DNA of 64,000 nt. Origin: Pseudoalteromonas marina (GTDB taxonomy: Bacteria; Pseudomonadota; Gammaproteobacteria; Enterobacterales; Alteromonadaceae). The stretch spans positions 62,001 to 126,000 of the forward strand of contig NZ_AHCB03000010.1 of assembly GCF_000238335.3 (NCBI RefSeq), written 5' to 3'. Made by a program: the position numbers and the translations under genes. Under the pieces are notes generated by a model, which was not told where the DNA came from, did no database searches, and saw nothing but the letters and a program-made list of their open reading frames with translations. Below, in pieces: positions 1-9,082 of the stretch. Every line of letters starts with the position of its first letter. Position 1 is the stretch's first letter.

Positions 1-279
1 AAATCCAGGTCCGCGATAATCTAAAAATTGACTAATAGCAAAACAGTGCACAATAGAGGCTGCAAACATTAAGCTACACGCTGCATTTATAACAAGTAAG
101 TTATGTGAGCTACTTACAAGCGCAAATGCAACGACAGCACATAGCATCAATACTGGATAAAAAATGTATATCAGTGTCCCTGGGGTTTGCTTATTGGTTC
201 GCCAAGTTAAAATATTCAAAAAAGTCATTACGACAATAACGGCTATGCTGGCAAAATATAAAGTGTATGAGTCAAGCAT
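1..279 (-). CDS. N-terminus of a multi-spanning membrane protein (partial)
   Basis: An open frame starts with ATG at 279 and runs off the left edge of the window, giving 93 visible residues beginning MLDSYTLYFASIAVIVV. The visible part is almost entirely hydrophobic, with about three predicted membrane segments (roughly residues 5-23, 37-55 and 60-80). N-terminal membrane blocks of this kind are common in front of GGDEF diguanylate cyclase domains in this group of bacteria, but the domain that would show this lies outside the window, so the function is not assigned. It lies downstream of the CsgD-like gene on the same strand, separated from it by a terminator. Confidence 0.6.
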   Translation of the reverse strand, partial: MLDSYTLYFASIAVIVVMTFLNILTWRTNKQTPGTLIYIFYPVLMLCAVVAFALVSSSHNLLVINAACSLMFAASIVHCFAISQFLDYRGPGF

Positions 280-348
280 GGGTTTTCCAGCAGGTGATTT
301 TGATTAGATTAATTAAAAATTATAAACTTAACAAGCGCTTATATTAAA

Positions 349-382
349 TACAAAAACAGACACCTAAGTGTCTGTTTTTGTA
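349..382. terminator. Strong symmetrical hairpin terminator
   Basis: A 15-bp perfect stem (arms 349-363 and 368-382) with loop ctaa has an A tract on one side and a T tract on the other, so it can work in both directions. It should end the minus-strand CsgD-like transcript before the next minus-strand gene. Confidence 0.85.
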
Positions 383-401
383 TTTCAGTCGAAGTCAGCG
401 T

Positions 402-1058
402 TTAGCGAATTTCGTCTGGTATATTTTGCTGTGCCCACGATAAAAGCTCAATACGGTTACGACACTTGGTCTTTCTAAATGCGCTGTATAAATGAGTTTT
501 TACAGTGTGTGGGCTAATGCTAAGTTCTTCAGCAATTTCTTTGTTTTTAGAACCGTTACTCATTAATGAAATAATCGCTTTTTCTCGCTTAGTAAGTTTG
601 ACAGGTTCAATATCGCCCTCTGTAAGCTTGTGAAGTGCGTCTTTATTAAACTGCAACATGCGATTTAATGCATTACACATGATGTCGCGACGATACCAAA
701 GCTGATCTTCTAATAAGAGTCGAATACCTTTCATTAGCACATCTGCATTATCGGTCGTGTAAAATACACCACGAATACCGCTGAGTAGTGCTCGATTAGC
801 AAGCTCTGGGTTTTCATCTAAGTTAAATAATATGATATCGCACTTAACACGAAGGTTTACTAGTTGTTCTTTTAATTTTCCCCACGCGTCATTGCTAGAT
901 GTTTCAATAAAAAGTAAGCGAGTCCCTTCAGGTGTATCCAATATATTAGTACCTGTTGTAACGTCTAGTCCTTGCGTTTTTAGCAATGGCTCTAATACGT
1001 TAATACCAATAGTATTAATTGGATCTTTATCTAATAACAAAAAGGCAGAACTGCTCAT
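402..1058 (-). CDS. CsgD-like LuxR-family transcriptional regulator
   Basis: The 218-residue protein has an N-terminal receiver-like domain (about 1-130) and a C-terminal LuxR-type helix-turn-helix (about 153-212) with the typical stretch KLTKREKAIISLMSNGSKNK followed by a recognition helix containing SPHTVKTHLYSAF. The receiver part lacks the clear acidic pocket of a normal phosphorylated receiver, as in E. coli CsgD, which it resembles along the whole length (GVFYTTDN in the position of GVFYSMED, terminal SWAQQN versus SWANDN). CsgD controls curli and biofilm matrix genes; no curli genes are visible here, so the targets are unknown. It is transcribed alone, with its own terminator downstream. 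Confidence 0.8.
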   Translation of the reverse strand: MSSSAFLLLDKDPINTIGINVLEPLLKTQGLDVTTGTNILDTPEGTRLLFIETSSNDAWGKLKEQLVNLRVKCDIILFNLDENPELANRALLSGIRGVFYTTDNADVLMKGIRLLLEDQLWYRRDIMCNALNRMLQFNKDALHKLTEGDIEPVKLTKREKAIISLMSNGSKNKEIAEELSISPHTVKTHLYSAFRKTKCRNRIELLSWAQQNIPDEIR

Positions 1059-1254
1059 GTTTTTATACTCTTTTATAAAGCTGACTGATTAAGTTTATCA
1101 CGGTTCCCACACCTTTAGTATTAGAAAACCGCTATCGTACTTAAAAACAAGTACAATTTTATGATTATTTAAACATAAAATGTTGCAAATAAGTAATTGT
1201 TTTTTAATTTATAGGAACACATGCTTTTATATAGCATGTAGTAACTGAGCTTAA

Positions 1255-1626
1255 TTAAGCGATTTCTTTTTTATTATCTTGATAAGGAGGCCACCCCATT
1301 TGCTTACCGGCAAGCATGTGAAGATGGATATGATAGACGGTTTGTCCGCCATGATCGTTGCAGTTCATAACAACACGGTAGCCGTCATCACTAAAGTTAT
1401 GTTCTTTTGCAAGCTTAGCGGCCACCACATACAAGTTACCTACTAAATGTGCGTTATCATCATTTATATGATTTATGGTAGGAATTGCAATTTTTGGGAT
1501 AATTAACACATGAAAAGGAGCTTGAGGGTTTATATCTTCAAACGCGAGAGTATTTTCGTCCTCGTAAATTATGTTTGCTGGGATCTCGCGGTTGATTATT
1601 TTTGTAAAGATAGTCTCTTGGCTCAT
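1255..1626 (-). CDS. hinT: HIT-family purine nucleotide hydrolase (HinT-like)
   Basis: The 123-residue protein carries the histidine triad as YHIHLHMLAG near residue 105, the nucleotide-binding and catalytic signature of HIT hydrolases. HinT enzymes hydrolyse adenosine phosphoramidates such as aminoacyl-adenylates. The frame is open upstream to 1674, but the start at 1626 is preferred because AAGGA lies eight bases upstream and the product then begins MSQETIFTKIINREIPA, the usual N-terminus. The length matches the family. It is divergent from the DUF2057 gene. Confidence 0.93.
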   Translation of the reverse strand: MSQETIFTKIINREIPANIIYEDENTLAFEDINPQAPFHVLIIPKIAIPTINHINDDNAHLVGNLYVVAAKLAKEHNFSDDGYRVVMNCNDHGGQTVYHIHLHMLAGKQMGWPPYQDNKKEIA

Positions 1627-1718
1627 TGTGTGTTCCTTATCAAGTGGTATGAAATTTAGATTCACTAATGACAAATTTTCAAAGCAGTGTCAAACTCAAA
1701 TCAACCAAAGGAGTTAAT

Positions 1719-2321
1719 ATGCGTAAATCAGTGTTAATGAGCAGTGTAGCTGCATTGCTATTTAGTGTATCGAGTATGGCAGAAAACATTCACTTTCCTG
1801 AAGAGTTTGTGCCGTTGCAAGTCGGTGAGCGAATAATAGAAAGCTCTTTGTTTAGCCGTGTAGAAGATTTAGAGTTAGCGCCGGGGTCGTATCGGCTAAA
1901 GCTCAAGTATACCGACTTATACGATGAAGATTACGATATGCATGAGGTGGTCGAGTCAGAGCCTTTTTGGGTTGATATTACAATTGAGGCGGGTACAGAT
2001 TATACCTTGGTATTTAATCGTGCTGAAAATGCAGTAGCGGCTAAAGTATTTGCTCAATCGCCCATGGTAAGTTTAAAAGCTAAAGGCAGTGCGTTAGCTG
2101 CACCATTGAGTGTTGTCTCTAATAACCAACTTGCTAGCGAAGCGCCTGTTAGAACTATGCGAGAAGCACCAGCGGGTCCAGAAAAGCCAAGTAGGCCAAT
2201 TAAACCTATTGCGCCTATTACAGGCAAAGGCATGCCAAGTGCGGCGCAAATGCTCGACTTTTGGTGGCAGCAAGCAACAGTTGCTGAGCGCAAAGCTTTT
2301 TTAGAAAAAGTAACAAACTAA
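1719..2321 (+). CDS. DUF2057 (YccT-like) secreted protein
   Basis: The 200-residue protein starts with a clear signal peptide (MRKSVLMSSVAALLFSVSSM, cleavage after SMA) and contains the DUF2057 core: FPEEFVPLQVGERIIE, then SLFSR, then a beta-rich part with LAPGSYRLKLKYTDLYDED and VESEPFWVDI. Family members are periplasmic or outer-membrane-associated proteins of unknown role. The start at 1719 has an AAAGGAG ribosome site; an earlier in-frame ATG at 1668 would disrupt the signal peptide. The C-terminal 60 residues are proline-rich and then turn into a short helical tail. Confidence 0.85.
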   Translation: MRKSVLMSSVAALLFSVSSMAENIHFPEEFVPLQVGERIIESSLFSRVEDLELAPGSYRLKLKYTDLYDEDYDMHEVVESEPFWVDITIEAGTDYTLVFNRAENAVAAKVFAQSPMVSLKAKGSALAAPLSVVSNNQLASEAPVRTMREAPAGPEKPSRPIKPIAPITGKGMPSAAQMLDFWWQQATVAERKAFLEKVTN

Positions 2322-2342
2322 GCTATTTAAAATAAGCATTAA

Positions 2343-2366
2343 AAAAGGGCCAAATTAGGCCCTTTT
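2343..2366. terminator. Bidirectional terminator between convergent genes
   Basis: The stem AAAAGGGCC (2343-2351) pairs with GGCCCTTTT (2358-2366), with A and T tracts outside. It serves the DUF2057 gene on the plus strand and the M1 peptidase on the minus strand. Confidence 0.85.
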
Positions 2367-2388
2367 AGTTGTTACTTTACATTATTTA

Positions 2389-4230
2389 TTATTCAAATAA
2401 TGCGTCAATAGTGCCTTGTGCTAGTGGGTGGTATCCGGGACGTGCTTTTAAGTAAACACTCTGCGCCCAGTCTTTCTTACCGTTAGTGATAAGTGATTTG
2501 TACAGCGGCACAATTAGCTTACGACGACCAATACCTGATAAATGCGCATCAAGTGCAGGGTAAATTGGCTGATAACCGTTGTCTACTGCTAGCATATACC
2601 ATGCAAATGCACGTTCTGCGTTGGTTGACTGCGTTAAGTTAAACTCGTCATCTAACTCAGTCATTTTTTCAATGCTTAAATCGCGTGGTAGGTTATTTAA
2701 AAAGTGCAACCACTCGTGTACTGTCCAGTTTGCTGTAGGTAACTGAGCAGCAGTTTTTGCGCCTTGCAACCAGGCTGTAGTTGCAGTATCAACCTTATCG
2801 AACGCATCAGAGGTAGGGTTAGGAGCATCTGTTGGTAAACCTGGCTCAAAAATCCACTCGTTCACTTTATCCATGCTAACAATACCTGGGTACTTGTTAA
2901 TTAAATTAGCTTCAATATAGGTAACAAATTGTGCAGTCGTTAACGATTTAAAAGCAAACTCGTCAAAATAAGTTTTTACGAAAGGGTCAAACTTGTCACG
3001 ACCAAACTTGTTTTCCAAGTAAATTAAGAATAATTGACCTTTAGTGTATGGTACCGAGCTAAATGCATCATCTGGGTCACGACCATTAAGCTTTAAGTTA
3101 AGGCGTGTGTCTGGCGCGTCAATGGTTTTAAGCTGCGCGCGAAGACCTGCTGCATCGAGTGCTTGTTCCATAACGGCACGGTCGCGGCCAAACACTTCTT
3201 CCATAATGCGGTTTTCAACGTATGAGGTAAAACCTTCGTTTAACCATAAATCTTCCCACGTTGCATTAGTCACTAAGTTACCAGACCAAGAGTGAGCAAG
3301 CTCATGCGCAATAAGGTTAACTAAGCTTTTATCGCCTGCAACAACGGTAGGGGTAATAAACGATAAACGTGGATTTTCCATGCCACCAAACGGAAAACTT
3401 GGCGGAAGCATGAGTAAGTCGTAACGGCCCCAAGCATAGTCGCCATACATGGCATTGGTTTTATCGATCATGGCTTGCGTGTCGTTAAATTCGGCAACAG
3501 AGGCTTCTAAAATTTCAGGCTCTGCAAATATACCCGTCTGATGAGACATTGCTTTAAATTCTAGGTTACCTGCACCAATGGCAATTAGGTATGGCGAAAT
3601 AGCTTGCGGCATTTCAAAATGGTAGTCGCCATCTTTATAAAGCGCGTCTTTGTTGTCTGCGCTCATAACCGCACGAATATCTTTAGGCGTGGTAATTCGT
3701 GCAGAGTAGGTTACACGCATTGCTGGAGTGTCTTGCACTGGTAACCAGCTACGAGCGTGAATTGCTTGCGATTGGCTATACATAAACGGGTGCGTTTTAC
3801 TGGCAGTTTGCGTAGGTGTTAACCATTGTAGACCAGATGCTTCTGGGCGACTGTTATAATAAATACGCACTACTTTAGCTTGGCTTTTAAATTTAATAGT
3901 AAGCTTTGAGCCTTTGACATCATCACGATTCGCTAAAGTGAATTTAGCTTTGTGCCAGCTACCTGTTTGTGTTTGATACATTACTTTATCAATGTCTAAG
4001 TCGCGGGTATCAAGCACTAGTGTTTTGCTTTTGCTGTTATTCCATTTAAGCGTATGCTCAACAAAGCCTTCTAATTGCTTGTCGTCAAAATCGACATCTA
4101 AATCAAGGCTAAGGTGAGTTGTAACAACATCGTCAAGATTGGCGTATGAGTTTTGATCAACCGCATTCGCCATTGCTTGCGAACACATACCTGCCATAGC
4201 GAGGCTTAAAAAGAGAGGTTTAATTTTCAT
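2389..4230 (-). CDS. Secreted M1-family zinc aminopeptidase (LTA4-hydrolase type)
   Basis: The 613-residue protein has a signal peptide, an N-terminal beta-saddle domain, the substrate-binding GGMEN motif (about residue 280) and the zinc motif HELAH (H309, E310, H313) with the third ligand in the following LWLNEGF. The C-terminal 150 residues are helical as in leukotriene A4 hydrolase-type aminopeptidases. This subgroup includes cold-active aminopeptidases of marine bacteria and removes N-terminal residues from peptides. The start at 4230 is chosen for the AAGG ribosome site; an upstream in-frame ATG at 4245 is possible. It is a single gene with the bidirectional terminator after it. Confidence 0.93.
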   Translation of the reverse strand: MKIKPLFLSLAMAGMCSQAMANAVDQNSYANLDDVVTTHLSLDLDVDFDDKQLEGFVEHTLKWNNSKSKTLVLDTRDLDIDKVMYQTQTGSWHKAKFTLANRDDVKGSKLTIKFKSQAKVVRIYYNSRPEASGLQWLTPTQTASKTHPFMYSQSQAIHARSWLPVQDTPAMRVTYSARITTPKDIRAVMSADNKDALYKDGDYHFEMPQAISPYLIAIGAGNLEFKAMSHQTGIFAEPEILEASVAEFNDTQAMIDKTNAMYGDYAWGRYDLLMLPPSFPFGGMENPRLSFITPTVVAGDKSLVNLIAHELAHSWSGNLVTNATWEDLWLNEGFTSYVENRIMEEVFGRDRAVMEQALDAAGLRAQLKTIDAPDTRLNLKLNGRDPDDAFSSVPYTKGQLFLIYLENKFGRDKFDPFVKTYFDEFAFKSLTTAQFVTYIEANLINKYPGIVSMDKVNEWIFEPGLPTDAPNPTSDAFDKVDTATTAWLQGAKTAAQLPTANWTVHEWLHFLNNLPRDLSIEKMTELDDEFNLTQSTNAERAFAWYMLAVDNGYQPIYPALDAHLSGIGRRKLIVPLYKSLITNGKKDWAQSVYLKARPGYHPLAQGTIDALFE

Positions 4231-4372
4231 AATTACCTTGAACACAAATAAAAAGTGCAGGTTTTATATCACGATTGGCTGGGTGGGTTGAGCAATTTTT
4301 ACAATCTGATGCGCATTTTGCGACGATGAGGTAAACTATTACGATTAGTTAACGGTTTATCTTGAGAGCTTT

Positions 4373-5383
4373 GTGGCGTACGCATTACACCCTTTACACA
4401 CCTTTGCATTACATAATCAATGCCAAAATTTAGTTGAAATTACTCATCTTGAGCAACTTTATACTCAAAGCTTTTCGTCACCATTTTGTTTGTTGGGGGA
4501 GGGGAGTAATACCATTTTTTTAAACGATTACCACGGTACGGTTATCAAAATGGCCACCAAAGGGATTACTATTACACCCCGTGAAACCGATACTTTAATA
4601 AGCGTTGCCGCTGGTGAAAATTGGCACGCATTAGTAAGTTACTTGCTTGATAAAAACTTACCAGGGCTTGAAAACTTAGCACTTATACCTGGTACAGTTG
4701 GGGCGTCACCTGTACAAAATATTGGAGCCTACGGTGTTGAGCTTTCTAAGTTTGTAGAGTCGGTTGAGTACTTTGACATACACAGCAAGAAACTTGTTTG
4801 TTTAACTAACGCGCAATGTGAGTTTGGCTACCGCGACTCTGTATTTAAACATGGACTAAAAAATAAAGCCGTTATCACACGTGTATTGCTAGCATTGCCA
4901 AAGCAATGGCAACCTGTTTTGAGTTATGGGCCATTAAAACAGCTAACAAACTTGACACCACGCGCCGTATTTGAACACGTTATTCAAACTCGTAATAGTA
5001 AACTGCCAGATCCATACACGTTACCAAATGCGGGCAGTTTTTTTAAAAACCCGATAATTACCAATCAACAGTTAGCAACGTTGTTAAAGCAGTTTCCTGA
5101 TGCGCCTTATTACGCCTATGGGCAAAGTGAGCATAAGGTAGCTGCGGGTTGGCTAATCGATAACGCAAACCTTAAAGGTTATCGCGTAGCGGGTATTGAG
5201 GTTCATAGACAACAAGCACTGGTATTGGTTAATCATGGTAACAGCGAAGGCGAAGACTTGATTGCTATGATCACGCATATTCAGCATGTTGTGTATTCGC
5301 GTTACAACATACTGCTTGAGCATGAAGTACGGTTAATAAACACAACCGATGAATGCTACATACAAGGAGACGTTACACAGTGA
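4373..5383 (+). CDS. murB: UDP-N-acetylenolpyruvoylglucosamine reductase
   Basis: The 336-residue protein matches E. coli-type (type I) MurB throughout: FLLGEGSN-like FAD-binding segment (CLLGEGSNTIFL), GAGENWH-equivalent AAGENWH, GLENLALIPG, QNIGAYGVE, FGYRDS and the catalytic serine region NAGSFFKNP. It reduces UDP-GlcNAc-enolpyruvate to UDP-MurNAc with NADPH in peptidoglycan precursor synthesis. The start codon is GTG at 4373, preceded by a weak GAGAG site. Its stop overlaps the birA start by four bases, so the two are translationally coupled, as in other gammaproteobacteria. Confidence 0.97.
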   Translation: MAYALHPLHTFALHNQCQNLVEITHLEQLYTQSFSSPFCLLGEGSNTIFLNDYHGTVIKMATKGITITPRETDTLISVAAGENWHALVSYLLDKNLPGLENLALIPGTVGASPVQNIGAYGVELSKFVESVEYFDIHSKKLVCLTNAQCEFGYRDSVFKHGLKNKAVITRVLLALPKQWQPVLSYGPLKQLTNLTPRAVFEHVIQTRNSKLPDPYTLPNAGSFFKNPIITNQQLATLLKQFPDAPYYAYGQSEHKVAAGWLIDNANLKGYRVAGIEVHRQQALVLVNHGNSEGEDLIAMITHIQHVVYSRYNILLEHEVRLINTTDECYIQGDVTQ

Positions 5384-6384
5384 AAGCACCCGATGGCAAT
5401 AAACTCGCTATATTGAATGCGTTAAATCAACCCGGTTTTGTATCTGGTCAAGCGCTAGGTGAGCAACTCGGTATTAGTCGCGCGGCAGTGAGTAAACACA
5501 TAAATAGCTTACAAGTTATGGGTTTAGATATTTTTAAAGTAACGGGTAAAGGCTATAGCCTAAATAACCACGCTGGGCTTTTAAATCAAACCAAAATAAA
5601 GCAGCATTTTAATCAATTAACTAGCCAGTTAAAGTCACAGCCAGTGAACGTAGAAGTACATCCTATAATTGACTCAACCAATTCCGAACTTATGAGGCGT
5701 GTACAAGCTAAAACAGCGCTTGAGTCGGGTACCGTGATTGTGGCTGAAATGCAGCAGGCTGGCCGAGGACGACGAGGCCGTGTGTGGCAGTCACCGTTTG
5801 GTGCAAACCTTTATTACAGCTATTTTTGGCGTTTAGATGATGGCCTTCAAGCAGCTATGGGGGTGTCGATTGCGGTCGGATTAGCGGTATACGATACAAT
5901 TAAAGCGCTTTACGACATAGAGTTAGAGCTTAAGTGGCCAAATGATATTTACCTAAATAAACAAAAACTTGCTGGTGTACTTGTTGAGCTAGATGGGCAG
6001 CCTCAAGGGCCGTGTCAGTTAGTGTTAGGAATTGGTATTAATTTGCAAATGCCACAGAGCTTTAGTCAACACATAGATCAAGCATGGACAGATCTAAGCC
6101 AGCATACCCAGCAGCTAGATAAAAACGAGCTGGTGGCATCACTCACCTACCACTTAGAGAATCGATTAGATCAGTATCGTAAAAGTGGGTTACAAACAAT
6201 GCACGAGCAATGGAATTCGCTAAATGCATTTGCCGGTGAGTGCGTAGAGCTAAATACAGGCCATAGAAGTTGGCGGGGAATATGCGAAGGAATTGACCCT
6301 CAAGGTGGGATTCGTATCCGCCAAGACGGCGAGGTAAAAAGCTATTATGGCGGTGAAATATCACTGAGAAAGGCACAGCTATGA
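5380..6384 (+). CDS. birA: Biotin-protein ligase / biotin operon repressor
   Basis: The 334-residue protein has an N-terminal winged helix (about 15-60, SGQALGEQLGISRAAVSKHI) and the ligase domain with GRGRRGR biotinyl-AMP loop and KWPNDI, then a C-terminal SH3-like segment. It biotinylates acetyl-CoA carboxylase and, having the DNA-binding domain, should repress biotin genes. GTG at 5380 is chosen because AAGGAGA lies nine bases upstream and gives the typical four-base GTGA overlap with murB; the longer frame from ATG at 5353 has no such support. No bio operator was found in the window. Confidence 0.95.
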   Translation: MKAPDGNKLAILNALNQPGFVSGQALGEQLGISRAAVSKHINSLQVMGLDIFKVTGKGYSLNNHAGLLNQTKIKQHFNQLTSQLKSQPVNVEVHPIIDSTNSELMRRVQAKTALESGTVIVAEMQQAGRGRRGRVWQSPFGANLYYSYFWRLDDGLQAAMGVSIAVGLAVYDTIKALYDIELELKWPNDIYLNKQKLAGVLVELDGQPQGPCQLVLGIGINLQMPQSFSQHIDQAWTDLSQHTQQLDKNELVASLTYHLENRLDQYRKSGLQTMHEQWNSLNAFAGECVELNTGHRSWRGICEGIDPQGGIRIRQDGEVKSYYGGEISLRKAQL

Positions 6385-7091
6385 GATTACTCATTGATGT
6401 AGGTAACACATCTTTAAAAGCAGTGCTTTGGCACAATCAGCAGGCACAACCAGCAGATTTAAATAATTTACCCTGGCCGCAAATAACAGAAGTTGTATAC
6501 GCTTGTGTAGGGCGAAGTGACTTACTTAATAAATTATTAGCCCAAGCTGCTAAGCATCATATAGCATGTTATGAAGCAACGGTGACTAAAACACTTCAAG
6601 GATTAAGCTGCGCATACGAGCAAGTAAACAACCTAGGCATAGACAGATGGCTTGCGCTTATTGCTGGTTTTACATTGCACCCTAACCAAGCATGTATCGT
6701 GGTTGATGCTGGTACCGCCACAACGATTGATGTGTTAACCAGTGAAGGCCACCATTTAGGTGGATGGATTTTACCTGGGCTCGATTTAATGACATCATCA
6801 CTGACACAAAACACCCAACGAGTATTTGACGACGAAAAAACCCCCTTTGAGAATCAATTAGGGAAAAATACACCTAACGGTTTAAAAAATGGTGCGTTGG
6901 TTGCGACCATCGGGGCGGTGGAACAAGCTAAATTACACTTAGGCGTGCAAAATAGCACAAAAACAGTACAAATTGTTTTTGCTGGTGGTTATGGCGCACT
7001 GTTAAAGCAACAATTTGAAGGTAGTATTTTTGATTCTTTATTAGTAATGAAAGGTTTAAATTTTTGGCGAGATTTAAGCAAAACAAGCTAA
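6381..7091 (+). CDS. coaX: Type III pantothenate kinase
   Basis: The 236-residue protein shows the three nucleotide and pantothenate motifs of the CoaX family: DVGNTSLK at the N-terminus, GIDRWLALIAG near residue 82 and VVDAGTATTIDVL near 106, and the GGWILPGL segment. It phosphorylates pantothenate, the first step of coenzyme A synthesis. It overlaps birA by four bases (ATGA). In E. coli the unrelated coaA kinase stands at this position, so CoaX appears to replace it functionally. Confidence 0.95.
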   Translation: MRLLIDVGNTSLKAVLWHNQQAQPADLNNLPWPQITEVVYACVGRSDLLNKLLAQAAKHHIACYEATVTKTLQGLSCAYEQVNNLGIDRWLALIAGFTLHPNQACIVVDAGTATTIDVLTSEGHHLGGWILPGLDLMTSSLTQNTQRVFDDEKTPFENQLGKNTPNGLKNGALVATIGAVEQAKLHLGVQNSTKTVQIVFAGGYGALLKQQFEGSIFDSLLVMKGLNFWRDLSKTS

Positions 7092-7167
7092 AAATAGAAA
7101 AATCAGCGACTTTTGCATGAATATTGAACATTTAACCAATAAAATCGCATTTTTTTTAATTTTATTG

Positions 7168-7203
7168 TTGCATCCCAATAAACCTTACTCTAATATCTCG
7201 CCC
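7168..7203 (+). promoter_or_regulatory. Promoter of the tRNA-tuf transcription unit
   Basis: TTGCAT (7168-7173) and TAATAT (7191-7196) are spaced by 17 bases and are followed by a C/G-rich stretch (CTCGCCCCG) in the discriminator position. GC-rich discriminators are typical of stable-RNA promoters under stringent control; this regulation is inferred. The first tRNA begins about 15 bases after the predicted start point. Confidence 0.6.
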
Positions 7204-7217
7204 CGTACTAAAGCAGT

Positions 7218-7293
<76 letters not shown>

Positions 7294-7333
7294 CTTTCCT
7301 TTTACCGAAAGTGAATTAGTAGAGAATTATCGT

Positions 7334-7422
7334 GGAGGGGTTCCCGAGCGGCCAAAGGGATCAGACTGTAAATCTGACGGCTCAGCCTTCGCTGGTTCGA
7401 ACGAATCCAGCTCCCTCCACCA
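7334..7422 (+). tRNA. tyrU: tRNA-Tyr (anticodon GTA)
   Basis: Acceptor arm GGAGGGG pairs with TCCCTCC (one G-U pair), the anticodon loop reads CTGTAAA with GTA, a long class II variable arm is present, and CCA is encoded. Position and order match E. coli tyrU. Confidence 0.95.
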
Positions 7423-7466
7423 CTTTATTCTTGACGGTTAGAGGTAGATTAAGAACAGATTCCTAA

Positions 7467-7542
<76 letters not shown>

Positions 7543-7553
7543 GTTCTTGTGTT

Positions 7554-7629
7554 GCTGATATAGCTCAGTTGGTAGAGCGCACCCTTGGTAAGGGTGAGGT
7601 CGGCAGTTCGACTCTGCCTATCAGCACCA
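7554..7629 (+). tRNA. thrT: tRNA-Thr (anticodon GGT)
   Basis: Acceptor GCTGATA/TATCAGC, anticodon GGT within a CACCC/GGGTG stem, T arm with GTTCGACTC, encoded CCA. Last tRNA before tuf. Confidence 0.96.
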
Positions 7630-7693
7630 GTCTTAAGAATCTTCTTGATTACTTCCTTTATCTGTCAGAAAATACTATTTGAAAAAATTAACT

Positions 7694-7714
7694 TAATCTA
7701 CCTTCGGTGGATTA
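7694..7714 (+). promoter_or_regulatory. Hairpin in the tRNA-tuf spacer
   Basis: A 9-bp stem (7694-7702 with 7706-7714, one U-G pair, three-base loop) lies between the last tRNA and tuf and is followed by only four T residues. It may be a weak terminator or a processing site separating tRNA precursors from tuf mRNA; which one cannot be decided from sequence. Confidence 0.35.
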
Positions 7715-7757
7715 TTTTCATATGTAATCTAGATACACAAAACTGATAGGTTCCGTC

Positions 7758-8942
7758 ATGGCAAAAGAAAAGTTTGAACGCGTAAAACCGCACGTAAACG
7801 TTGGTACAATCGGCCACGTTGACCACGGTAAAACTACACTAACTGCAGCAATCACTAACGTACTTGCAAAAGTATACGGCGGTGTTGCTAAAGATTTCGC
7901 ATCAATCGATAACGCTCCAGAAGAGCGCGAGCGTGGTATCACAATCTCAACTTCACACGTTGAGTACGACACACCAACTCGTCACTACGCACACGTAGAT
8001 TGTCCAGGTCACGCCGATTATGTTAAAAACATGATCACTGGTGCTGCACAAATGGACGGCGCTATCTTAGTAGTAGCTGCGACTGATGGCCCAATGCCAC
8101 AAACGCGTGAGCACATCCTTCTTTCTCGTCAGGTTGGCGTACCTTACATCATCGTATTCATGAACAAATGTGACATGGTTGATGACGAAGAGCTACTTGA
8201 GCTAGTAGAAATGGAAGTTCGTGAACTTCTTTCTGAGTACGATTTCCCAGGTGACGACTTACCACTAATTCAAGGTTCTGCACTTAAAGCACTTGAAGGC
8301 GAGAAGCAATGGGAAGACAAGATTGTAGAGCTTGCAGAAGCACTAGATTCTTACATCCCAGAGCCAGAGCGTGACATCGATAAGCCATTCATCATGCCTA
8401 TCGAAGACGTTTTCTCAATCCAAGGTCGTGGTACTGTTGTAACAGGTCGTGTTGAAGCCGGTATCATCAACGTGAATGACGAAGTTGAAATCGTTGGTAT
8501 CAAAGAGACTACTAAGTCTACTTGTACTGGTGTTGAAATGTTCCGTAAGCTTCTTGACGAAGGTCGTGCTGGTGAGAACATTGGTGCACTATTACGTGGT
8601 ACTAAGCGTGAAGACGTTGAACGTGGTCAAGTACTAGCTAAGCCTGGTTCAATCAACCCACACACTACATTCACTTCAGAAGTATACGTACTTTCTAAAG
8701 ATGAAGGTGGTCGTCATACTCCATTCTTCAAAGGTTACCGTCCACAGTTCTACTTCCGTACAACTGACGTAACTGGTGACGTACAGTTACCAGAAGGCGT
8801 AGAAATGGTAATGCCTGGTGATAACATCAAGATGACAGTAACTCTAATCGCACCAATCGCGATGGATGAAGGTCTTCGTTTTGCTATCCGTGAAGGTGGC
8901 CGTACTGTAGGTGCTGGTGTTGTAGCAACTATCGTAGAGTAA
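7758..8942 (+). CDS. tuf: Elongation factor Tu
   Basis: The 394-residue protein is a standard EF-Tu: G1 GHVDHGKT (residues 19-26), [20 protein letters not shown], and domains 2 and 3 ending [10 protein letters not shown]. It delivers aminoacyl-tRNA to the ribosome as a GTP complex. Codon use is strongly biased towards the optimal set (CGT, GGT, GTA, CTT/CTA), unlike neighbouring genes, as expected for a highly expressed protein. By position after four tRNAs it corresponds to tufB. Downstream is a decayed copy of its own 3' end. Confidence 0.98.
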   Translation: MAKEKFERVKPHVNVGTIGHVDHGKTTLTAAITNVLAKVYGGVAKDFASIDNAPEERERGITISTSHVEYDTPTRHYAHVDCPGHADYVKNMITGAAQMDGAILVVAATDGPMPQTREHILLSRQVGVPYIIVFMNKCDMVDDEELLELVEMEVRELLSEYDFPGDDLPLIQGSALKALEGEKQWEDKIVELAEALDSYIPEPERDIDKPFIMPIEDVFSIQGRGTVVTGRVEAGIINVNDEVEIVGIKETTKSTCTGVEMFRKLLDEGRAGENIGALLRGTKREDVERGQVLAKPGSINPHTTFTSEVYVLSKDEGGRHTPFFKGYRPQFYFRTTDVTGDVQLPEGVEMVMPGDNIKMTVTLIAPIAMDEGLRFAIREGGRTVGAGVVATIVE

Positions 8943-8945
8943 TAA

Positions 8946-9007
8946 TTAACGTTTAAGTTAATTAATACTAAAAAAACCCGAGCTTAGTCTCGGGTTTTTT
9001 AATGCCT
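8946..9007 (+). repeat. tuf terminator region, copy 1
   Basis: This 62-base unit follows the tuf stop codon and contains a terminator (stem CCCGAG 8977-8982 with CTCGGG 8989-8994, flanked by A and T tracts). It is repeated at 9083-9143 with only one A missing. Confidence 0.9.
8971..9000 (+). terminator. tuf transcription terminator
   Basis: Six G-C-rich pairs (CCCGAG/CTCGGG) around loop cttagt, extended by A/T pairs and followed by a run of six T. Confidence 0.92.
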
Positions 9008-9082
9008 GCAATTTGCCTCACGTGAAGGTGGCGCTCTTACCTCAGGCGTAGATGCTTTGTAGCAACGTTCAATGAGTGATAG
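9008..9082 (+). pseudogene. Decayed 3' end of a second tuf gene
   Basis: This 75-base stretch aligns with the last codons of the intact tuf upstream: shared blocks include CGTGAAGGTGGC, TTGTAGCAAC and the run into TTAACG that joins stop codon and terminator. Substitutions and small insertions break the frame between these blocks, so it is not coding. Together with the terminator copy that follows, it is best read as what remains of a tandem tuf duplication, or of recombination between two tuf loci. Confidence 0.75.

Noticed and set aside
1218..1260. CATGC/GCATG hairpin and GCTTAATTAAGC palindrome after hinT
   Set aside because: Possible hinT terminator, but stems are short and no proper T run follows on the minus strand, so not listed.
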